NCBI GenBank assembly: GCA_945871045.1
Contig: CAMBUC010000154.1
Span: 1-5,467 of the forward strand
DNA: 5,467 nt
Source of the DNA: an uncultured bacterium
Lineage (GTDB): Bacteria; Bacillota; Clostridia; Lachnospirales; Lachnospiraceae
Direction: 5' to 3'
Each line of letters begins with the position of its first letter. Position 1 is the stretch's first letter. The position numbers were made by a program, and so were the translations under genes. Positions 1 to 5,467 of the stretch are shown one piece after another. A model generated the notes under the pieces. The model was not told where the DNA came from, made no database searches, and saw only the letters and a list, made by a program, of their open reading frames with translations.

Positions 1-986
1 TCAGCGGATATGGAAGCGCTTACACCTATACCGGTTATCCGATCGCGCCGGACGTAGTAGTTTCCATGAATGGACGCGTGCTGAATCGCGGAACCGATTA
101 CACGGTGACTTACAGCAATAACACAAATGTCGGAACTGCAAGTTTGACGGTAAGAGGTATCGGTAGTTATTCCGGAACAAAGACGATCACTTATGCGATC
201 GAAGCAAAGAATATTGAAAACTGTCTGACCACAAGTGTGACAAATTATCAGTATACCGGAAACACATACAGGCCGAGTGTGACGATCACAGATTCATCGA
301 ATGGAAAGGCTCTGGTGGCCGGTACAGACTATACGATTACTTACAGTAATAACACGAATCCGGGAACTGCATCCATTACGGTGACTGCTTTGAGCAAGAA
401 CTATACAGGAAGTAAAGTGATTCCCTTCAAGATCACATCTGCTGCAGTCAGTGGTCTGCGCACAAGTGCGATCAAGAATAATAGTGTAAAACTTGCATGG
501 AGCAAACAGGAGTATGCAGACGGATATCAGATCTGTAACTCCAATAACCGCGTCGTTGCAACGACAAATAAAAACAGTTATACGATAAGTGGACTGAACT
601 CATGTACAACATACAAATTTAAGGTACGTTCTTATGTGGAGAATGCAGATGGATCTGTTTCCTACGGTAATTTCTCTACAGCCGTATCTGCTAAGACCTT
701 ATTAAATACACCGAAACTGACTGCAAAATCAACAAGCAAAGGAAAAGTAACCTTGACCTGGACAAAGGTTTCAAAGGCAAGTGGCTATGAGATTTTCTAC
801 AGCACAAAGAAGGATGGTATTTATACACGTCTGAAGACCATTTCGAAGGCGTCTACAAGAAAGTATGTTGATTCCGGTCTTGCAAGCGGAGAAAAGTACT
901 ATTACACGATCCGCGCATACCGTACAGCAAACGGAGTGAAGACTTACAGTAACTACAACACCATCAAATCGGTCAAAGTAAAATGA
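1..986 (+). CDS. C-terminal part of a large secreted/surface protein with two beta-sandwich modules and two fibronectin type III domains (5' end outside window)
   Basis: The reading frame is open from the first codon of the window (position 3) to the TGA at 984-986, giving 327 visible residues. The ATG at 66 is internal, because recognisable domain sequence (YTYTGYPIAPDV) precedes it in frame. Visible residues 7-67 and 82-147 form two related modules, each with a Y-x-Y-T-G start, a GTDYT(V/I)TYSNNTN core and a G-S/N-Y-(S/T)-G-(T/S)-K end. This pattern is typical of extracellular Ig-like repeats in Clostridia. Residues ~147-232 and ~233-327 look like fibronectin type III domains, with V-K-L-A-W / V-T-L-T-W strands, a G-Y-(Q/E)-I strand, Y-K-F-K-V-R / Y-Y-Y-T-I-R strands and an S-x-Y-x-N/G-x-F/Y end. 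The protein ends ...SVKVK with no LPXTG-like motif, hydrophobic tail or basic anchor, so it is either released or held through its unseen N-terminal part. Any catalytic domain would also lie upstream. An adhesive or spacer role for this end is inference. Confidence 0.85.
   Translation, partial: SGYGSAYTYTGYPIAPDVVVSMNGRVLNRGTDYTVTYSNNTNVGTASLTVRGIGSYSGTKTITYAIEAKNIENCLTTSVTNYQYTGNTYRPSVTITDSSNGKALVAGTDYTITYSNNTNPGTASITVTALSKNYTGSKVIPFKITSAAVSGLRTSAIKNNSVKLAWSKQEYADGYQICNSNNRVVATTNKNSYTISGLNSCTTYKFKVRSYVENADGSVSYGNFSTAVSAKTLLNTPKLTAKSTSKGKVTLTWTKVSKASGYEIFYSTKKDGIYTRLKTISKASTRKYVDSGLASGEKYYYTIRAYRTANGVKTYSNYNTIKSVKVK
21..440 (+). repeat. Tandem duplication encoding two ~75-77-residue Ig-like modules
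   Basis: The module starting near position 21 recurs near 246, an offset of 225-231 bp (75-77 codons). The best-conserved blocks are 90-152 and 321-383, which by my hand alignment match at 46 of 63 bases. Both encode G-T-D-Y-T-x-T-Y-S-N-N-T-N followed by G-T-A-S. Many differences are synonymous, so the copies are an old duplication held by protein-level constraint. More copies may lie upstream of the window. Confidence 0.8.
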
Positions 987-1017
987 TCCGTTTTGGTGAT
1001 CAGGAATGTGATTTGAA

Positions 1018-2172
1018 ATGATGGAAAAAAAGAAGTACAAACTCGGTGATTACGAATTTGATACTTACGAAGAGTATTTGGAGGCGCAAGAAGATCTGAA
1101 AAAGATCGATCTTATAACGGAGGCGGTAGACATCAACGATGTTGATGTCGCCGCCCGTCTCTATACAAAGATTCGTAACAAAGAGATCATTTTTCACAGT
1201 AAGGTTGGCATCAACTTCTTTATGTACTTATCAGATGTGGTGGCAAACCACTCGATGATGATGGCAGAGGAGAAGCGGGAGCAGGAAATCCAAAAGGTGA
1301 AAAATCGAAATAAAGCCATAAAATACCGAATAGCGGGTGCAATCTGTGTACTTGCGGCGGCGGTTAGTTTTGGTTATTTTGCTTATACGGACTATTTAGA
1401 GGAACAGACGGCTTTGGAGATGAAGCGACTGCAGGATATGCAGAATATGACAGGTGCTTACATTGAAGAAGAAGGGTTTCTGGAAGAAACGGAACAGATC
1501 AACGATCAGACGGATGAAGCGATCGATCAATTGAAAAAAGATCAGGCTCAGGAGACGGTGAAGAAGCCACAGAAATTACCTGAAATATTACCGGAATATA
1601 AGGAAATCTATGAGGAAAACAACGACCTTGTAGGCTGGCTGGAGATTGCAGGTACGGTGATTAATTATCCGGTGCTACAGTCTGATACTGAAGAGGAAAG
1701 CCAGTTTTATCTGACACATAGTTTTGCAAAAAAGAAGGACAAAAATGGTTCGTTATTCATGGATTATCGAAATGATTTTGTGAATAGGGATACCAATATC
1801 ATTATTTACGGACACAACATGAAAAGTGGGGCCATGTTTGGTACGCTGAAAAAATATCTGGAAAAAGGGTATTTGGAAAAGCATCAGACTCTGCGTTTTG
1901 ATACGATCTATGAGCATGGAACCTATCAGGTGATCGGTGCCTTTTTATCAGAGGTCAGTTATCAGGATGAATATGCGTTCCGTTACTATAATTTCCTCAA
2001 TGCAAATAATCAATCAGAGTTTGAAGCCTTTAGTGTGAATGTTATGCAGTTAAGTGCCTTGAAAGACGGCATTTTGGATGCGAAATACGGTGATCAGTTG
2101 TTGACTTTATCAACATGTAGTAGTTATACTGATGAGGGAAGAATGTTTATCATTGCCAAACGCATAAAATAA
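1018..2172 (+). CDS. Class B sortase with a cytoplasmic N-terminal extension
   Basis: This 384-residue protein is a membrane-bound cysteine transpeptidase that would cleave a sorting motif in secreted proteins and join them to peptidoglycan. The sortase fold spans residues ~190-384. Catalytic His266 lies in YGHNM, Cys367 in TLSTC and Arg375 in EGRMF; the VGWLEI...INYPV start and the YxLxHxF-like YLTHSF segment are characteristic of class B. One membrane helix (~105-123) follows a basic KYR. Residues ~1-100 therefore face the cytoplasm, which is long for a sortase; they contain an acidic GDYEFDTYEEYLEAQEDLKK segment and a charged helix. Residues ~126-185 form a charged, probably helical stalk outside the membrane. 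The start at 1018 has only a weak AGGA (1002-1005) 12 nt upstream, and an ATG immediately follows at 1021. The gene sits 31 bp after the FN3 gene and 37 bp before a TPKTG protein, its likely substrate. Class B is well supported; the substrate is inferred. Confidence 0.92.
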   Translation: MMEKKKYKLGDYEFDTYEEYLEAQEDLKKIDLITEAVDINDVDVAARLYTKIRNKEIIFHSKVGINFFMYLSDVVANHSMMMAEEKREQEIQKVKNRNKAIKYRIAGAICVLAAAVSFGYFAYTDYLEEQTALEMKRLQDMQNMTGAYIEEEGFLEETEQINDQTDEAIDQLKKDQAQETVKKPQKLPEILPEYKEIYEENNDLVGWLEIAGTVINYPVLQSDTEEESQFYLTHSFAKKKDKNGSLFMDYRNDFVNRDTNIIIYGHNMKSGAMFGTLKKYLEKGYLEKHQTLRFDTIYEHGTYQVIGAFLSEVSYQDEYAFRYYNFLNANNQSEFEAFSVNVMQLSALKDGILDAKYGDQLLTLSTCSSYTDEGRMFIIAKRIK

Positions 2173-2193
2173 ACGAATTTTCGTGCAGCAGAT

Positions 2194-2201
2194 GGGAGAG
2201 G
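2194..2201 (+). promoter_or_regulatory. Ribosome binding site that fixes the start of the LRR protein
   Basis: GGGAGAGG lies 8 nt upstream of the ATG at 2210. It supports that start over the in-frame GTG at 2183 and ATG at 2192. From 2210 the protein begins MNKFFKTAQR, a normal signal-peptide n-region; the earlier starts would add nine residues that overlap the RBS. Confidence 0.8.
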
Positions 2202-2209
2202 TGTATACC

Positions 2210-3634
2210 ATGAACAAATTTTTCAAAACAGCACAGCGAGTGAGCTTGGCGATTCTGGTTGCCTGCGCAATGCTTTTGCCGACAGACCCAGTGATGGCAT
2301 CTACGGCTAATACGAGTACGGCAGGGTTTACAATGAGTGGTACAACTGTGACAGGTTATACCGGACCCGGAGGAGACATAAAGATTCCCGAGACAGCAAC
2401 TGCGATTGCAGCAAATGCTTTTTCCGGAAAATCAAATATTACAACGGTTACGATCCCGTCCTCTGTCACGAGTATCGGAGACAATGCATTTGCAAATTGT
2501 ACCGGTCTGACCTGCGTCACTATACCGGGCAGCGTGACCAGTCTTGGTACGGGAGTGTTTTCCGGAAATACAAAGATGTCCTGTGTAAAATTGCAGGCCT
2601 CTGTAAATTCCATACCGAACAATACTTTTAGCGGATGTTCCGCATTGACCAGTGTCTCGATTTCATCATCCATCAACAGCATTGGAAGTGGTGCATTTGA
2701 AAACTGCAAGAGCCTCGGTTCTATGGCAGTTCCCGCAGGTGTAACAACGATCGGAAGCGGCGCATTTCGCCGATGCACAGGTCTTTCCGGTATTTCTATT
2801 CCTGCCAGCATAAGCAGCATCGCAACAGATGCTTTCAATGGCTGTTCGGCGTTGACGACCATCAATGTTGCAGGCGGAAATGGCACCTACGCTTCAGACG
2901 GAGGATGTTTGTATAATGCATCTTATACAAAACTTTTGATCTGCCCTGCGGCAAAGAGTTCTATTGCCCTGAATTCTGCATTAAAGGTTATTGGCAGCAA
3001 CGCATTTAACGGCTGCACAAGAATTACCAGTTTGAATGTTCCCACCGGTGCAACAAGTATCGAAAGCGGAGCCTTTAACAGCAGTGCGATCAATACGATC
3101 ACCATCCCCGGCAGTGTGACAAGTATCGGTGATCAGTCATGGTCGCCGGATGTGATTTATGGATATACAAATTCCGAGGCGGAGAGATATGCTGAAGAAA
3201 ATGGGTATGTATTCTATCCCCTTGACGGTGATGGTGGCGGAGATTCAGATGATGATACAACAGAGATCCAGACCGGAAACGGCAATTATGATGAAGAATC
3301 CGGCGAGGATGAAACCGGTGATCTGACGGTGGATCTGAATGAGAACAATGTCAGCACCAGTAGTGGATCCACTGGATCCGGCAGTGTTTCCAACGGAGGA
3401 AATTCCGGAAGCAGCAGTTCCGGAACAGTGAAACCTTCGAAGGGCAGCAATTCAACTTCATCAAGCAGTTCTTCCGGCAGTTCCGGCGCATACGCATCTA
3501 CCACCTCAAATGTACATGAGGTAGATCGGACGCCGAAGACCGGTGATGGATTTGATCCGAAGTTTATGATCTGCATTGCTTTTGTATTGTTTGGAGTGGG
3601 CTTCTTTTTCCTTGCAAAACGAAAAGCGGAGTAG
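2210..3634 (+). CDS. Cell-wall-anchored BspA-like leucine-rich-repeat surface protein with TPKTG sorting signal
   Basis: Starting at 2210 the product has 474 residues. Residues 1-30 are a signal peptide: basic MNKFFKTAQR, a hydrophobic stretch, and a likely cut after PVMA. Residues ~56-311 are about nine to ten 23-residue repeats of the form (V/I)-x-I-P-x-S-V-T-S-I-G-x-x-A-F-x-x-C-x-x-L, the LRR_5/BspA (Treponema pallidum) type. One repeat carries an insert (~222-252, YASDGGCLYN...LLICPAAK) often seen in this family. A capping segment, GYTNSEAERYAEENGYVFYPL (two parts, ~318-338), closes the array. Residues ~339-378 are acidic, including DGDGGGDSDDD, and ~381-430 are Ser/Gly-rich, a typical wall-spanning linker. 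The C-terminus is a sorting signal: TPKTG (441-445), a hydrophobic helix (~452-468) and an AKRKAE tail. The class B sortase just upstream probably anchors it. Repeats of this family mediate binding to host or bacterial partners; the ligand here is unknown. Confidence 0.92.
   Translation: MNKFFKTAQRVSLAILVACAMLLPTDPVMASTANTSTAGFTMSGTTVTGYTGPGGDIKIPETATAIAANAFSGKSNITTVTIPSSVTSIGDNAFANCTGLTCVTIPGSVTSLGTGVFSGNTKMSCVKLQASVNSIPNNTFSGCSALTSVSISSSINSIGSGAFENCKSLGSMAVPAGVTTIGSGAFRRCTGLSGISIPASISSIATDAFNGCSALTTINVAGGNGTYASDGGCLYNASYTKLLICPAAKSSIALNSALKVIGSNAFNGCTRITSLNVPTGATSIESGAFNSSAINTITIPGSVTSIGDQSWSPDVIYGYTNSEAERYAEENGYVFYPLDGDGGGDSDDDTTEIQTGNGNYDEESGEDETGDLTVDLNENNVSTSSGSTGSGSVSNGGNSGSSSSGTVKPSKGSNSTSSSSSSGSSGAYASTTSNVHEVDRTPKTGDGFDPKFMICIAFVLFGVGFFFLAKRKAE
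2375..3142 (+). repeat. LRR_5/BspA-type leucine-rich-repeat array (about nine to ten 23-residue units)
   Basis: Units are visible at roughly 69-bp spacing in the coding sequence, each encoding an I-P-x-S/G-V-T-S-I-G-x-x-A-F core. Seven consecutive regular units run from ~2375 to ~2866. A longer unit with a ~30-residue insert follows (~2866-3034), then two more. The units are divergent at DNA level, so this is a protein repeat rather than a recently expanded DNA repeat. Confidence 0.85.
3530..3631 (+). other. C-terminal wall-sorting signal (TPKTGD motif, hydrophobic helix, basic tail)
   Basis: The motif TPKTGD is followed by GFDPKF, a hydrophobic run (MICIAFVLFGVGFFFL) and AKRKAE. This three-part layout is the recognised sortase substrate signal. 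Thr replaces the usual Leu at the first motif position. Class B sortases of Clostridia are known to accept (S/P)PxTG-like motifs (Clostridioides difficile SrtB), so TPKTG fits the adjacent sortase better than a classical class A enzyme. Cleavage would be expected between Thr444 and Gly445. Confidence 0.85.
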
Positions 3635-3646
3635 ATGAAAGAAGAC

Positions 3647-3673
3647 TTTCCGGTTACATAAAATAACCGGAAA
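3647..3673 (+). terminator. Stem-loop just after the LRR gene, lacking a U-tract
   Basis: TTTCCGGTTA (3647-3656) pairs perfectly with TAACCGGAAA (3664-3673) around a 7-nt loop, 12 nt after the stop codon. The following bases (ATGAATTTATTTA) are AT-rich but not a clean T run. It may be a weak terminator or a 3'-end-protecting hairpin ahead of the better terminator at 3701. Confidence 0.5.
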
Positions 3674-3700
3674 ATGAATTTATTTACAATTGAACTTGCA

Positions 3701-3736
3701 TAGGCGTGTTTCTTTCAAGGAAATACGCCTAATTTT
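3701..3736 (+). terminator. Intrinsic terminator of the surface-protein operon
   Basis: TAGGCGTGTTTC (3701-3712) pairs with GAAATACGCCTA (3720-3731), with one G-U pair inside and a short TTTCAAG loop. AATTTTATAA follows, then a T6 run at 3743-3748. It ends transcription from the sortase/LRR operon before the gdhA promoter. Confidence 0.8.
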
Positions 3737-3768
3737 ATAAGGTTTTTTGCATAATATGAAGTTTGGTA

Positions 3769-3797
3769 TTGCGAAAACTTTTTCTATGTACTATGAT
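3769..3797 (+). promoter_or_regulatory. Sigma-A-type promoter of gdhA
   Basis: The -35 box is TTGCGA (3769-3774) and the -10 box is TATGAT (3792-3797), separated by exactly 17 bp. The expected transcription start is near 3804, leaving a 5' leader of about 70 nt before the ATG at 3873. This is the best-matching promoter in the window and lies directly after the upstream terminator. Confidence 0.7.
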
Positions 3798-3807
3798 AAA
3801 GTACATA
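3785..3807. promoter_or_regulatory. Perfect inverted repeat centred on the gdhA -10 box (candidate operator)
   Basis: TATGTAC (3785-3791) and GTACATA (3801-3807) are perfect reverse complements separated by 9 bp, and those 9 bp begin with the -10 hexamer itself. A dimeric regulator bound here would block RNA polymerase, so a repressor site is the natural reading. No regulator is encoded in the window, and I do not recognise the motif as a known operator. Confidence 0.45.
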
Positions 3808-3809
3808 TT

Positions 3810-3838
3810 AGGTTTCATGGATTGGATACATGAAACTT
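3810..3838 (+). promoter_or_regulatory. 5'-UTR hairpin in the gdhA leader
   Basis: GTTTCATG (3812-3819) pairs with CATGAAAC (3829-3836) around the 9-nt loop GATTGGATA. A G-U and an A-U pair (3811/3837, 3810/3838) extend it to about 10 bp. It begins a few bases after the predicted transcription start and ends 18 nt before the RBS, so it does not sequester the RBS. It could stabilise the mRNA 5' end or, as DNA, be a second operator. Confidence 0.5.
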
Positions 3839-3856
3839 CCATACAATTATATAAAA

Positions 3857-3861
3857 AGGAG
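3857..3861 (+). promoter_or_regulatory. Ribosome binding site of gdhA
   Basis: AGGAG, within AAAAAGGAG, lies 11 nt before the ATG at 3873. No other in-frame start lies nearby, and the resulting N-terminus (MSYVDEVLEQ) matches the family start. Confidence 0.8.
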
Positions 3862-3872
3862 ATTAGATAATC

Positions 3873-5231
<1,359 letters not shown>

Positions 5232-5257
5232 TATATTATTAATTATTTAAAAATGAG

Positions 5258-5299
5258 AATCCCACACATGGCTAGAAACAGCATATGTGTGGGATTTTT
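5258..5299 (+). terminator. Intrinsic terminator of gdhA
   Basis: AATCCCACACAT (5258-5269) pairs perfectly over 12 bp with ATGTGTGGGATT (5285-5296), with a 15-nt loop. The T5 tract (5295-5299) overlaps the stem base. It starts 26 nt after the gdhA stop and is the strongest terminator in the window. Confidence 0.9.
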
Positions 5300-5358
5300 A
5301 AACTTTTCGGAAAGGAACGAATATGCAATAAAACATGAAATTAGAGGAAAAAATCATG

Positions 5359-5387
5359 TTGTTTGATTGGATAAATCATGATATATT
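5359..5387 (+). promoter_or_regulatory. Candidate promoter for a gene beyond the window
   Basis: TTGTTT (5359-5364) and TATATT (5382-5387) are 17 bp apart. The -10 is preceded by TGA, an extended -10 (TGn). The -35 is poor, matching only TTG of the consensus. It lies after the gdhA terminator, in a stretch with no convincing gene. A second extended -10 (TGG-TATATT, 5417-5425) has no good -35. Confidence 0.35.
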
Positions 5388-5420
5388 ACTTTTAGGAAAA
5401 ATAGTAGTGCGCAGTGTGGT

Positions 5421-5449
5421 ATATTCTCAAAACTAAAGTTAGAGAATAT
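5421..5449. promoter_or_regulatory. Nested inverted repeat near the window end
   Basis: ATATTCTC (5421-5428) and GAGAATAT (5442-5449) are perfect 8-bp reverse complements 13 bp apart. The interval contains a second small inverted repeat, AACT-AA-AGTT (5431-5440). The left arm overlaps the TATATT at 5420-5425. No T-run follows in the window, so an operator or leader hairpin fits better than a terminator. Confidence 0.4.
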
Positions 5450-5467
5450 GTTGATAGATATGTATGT

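Noticed and set aside
66..68. ATG at 66 as the start of the FN3-domain gene
   Set aside because: The frame is open to the window edge and encodes conserved module sequence before this Met. No RBS precedes it, so the gene starts upstream of the window.
984..1002. TGATC-N9-GATCA inverted repeat between the FN3 gene and the sortase as a terminator
   Set aside because: The stem is only 5 bp and no T-run follows; it is too weak to separate the genes.
771..1197. Minus-strand open frames across the FN3/sortase junction
   Set aside because: They lie opposite well-supported genes and resemble no protein family I know.
2173..2184. ACGAA-TT-TTCGT palindrome after the sortase stop
   Set aside because: The arms are 5 bp with a 2-bp centre and no T-run, consistent with chance in AT-rich spacer.
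2183..2194. GTG at 2183 or ATG at 2192 as start of the LRR protein
   Set aside because: They add residues before a normal signal peptide and lack a well-placed RBS, whereas ATG 2210 has GGGAGAGG 8 nt upstream.
2356..3576. Long minus-strand open frames opposite the LRR gene
   Set aside because: They are mirror images of a repetitive, Ser/Thr/Gly-rich coding sequence. They have low-complexity Pro/Leu/Val composition and no RBS or recognisable domain.
5323..5331. Start-stop mini-ORF ATG-CAA-TAA with AAAGGA (5311-5316) upstream
   Set aside because: Only two codons, with no promoter ahead of it after the gdhA terminator; most likely coincidence.

Overview
The window looks like a chromosomal segment from a Gram-positive anaerobe of the Clostridia, most likely Lachnospiraceae. 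This is an inference from four things: moderate-to-low GC, a class B sortase beside a surface protein with a TPKTGD-type sorting signal, BspA-like leucine-rich repeats, and an NADP-type hexameric glutamate dehydrogenase of the kind common in gut Clostridia. No sequence here fixes the genus.

Layout: all supported genes are on the + strand. Positions 1-986 hold the 3' end of a large secreted or surface protein with two tandem beta-sandwich modules and two fibronectin type III domains, ending without a sorting signal. After a 31-bp gap comes a class B sortase (1018-2172) with an unusual ~100-residue cytoplasmic N-terminal domain. After a further 37 bp comes a signal-peptide-bearing leucine-rich-repeat protein (2210-3634) with a TPKTG wall-sorting signal. 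No terminator or convincing promoter separates these three, so they read as one cell-surface operon. It ends at a stem-loop (3647-3673) followed by a better intrinsic terminator (3701-3736).

The intergenic region 3737-3872 holds a well-spaced sigma-A-type promoter (3769-3797). A perfect 7-bp inverted repeat is centred on its -10 box, and a strong 5'-UTR hairpin lies downstream. This is the regulatory region of gdhA (3873-5231), which stands alone between the upstream terminator and its own strong terminator (5258-5299). The last ~170 bases contain no convincing gene, only a candidate extended -10 promoter and a nested inverted repeat that may control a gene beginning beyond the window.

Functionally there are two units. 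One is a surface module in which the sortase probably anchors the neighbouring LRR protein to peptidoglycan. The other is an independent central nitrogen-metabolism gene. I see no mobile element, CRISPR array, tRNA, rRNA or defence system. The most interesting unexplained signals are the sortase's cytoplasmic domain and the paired inverted repeats controlling gdhA.
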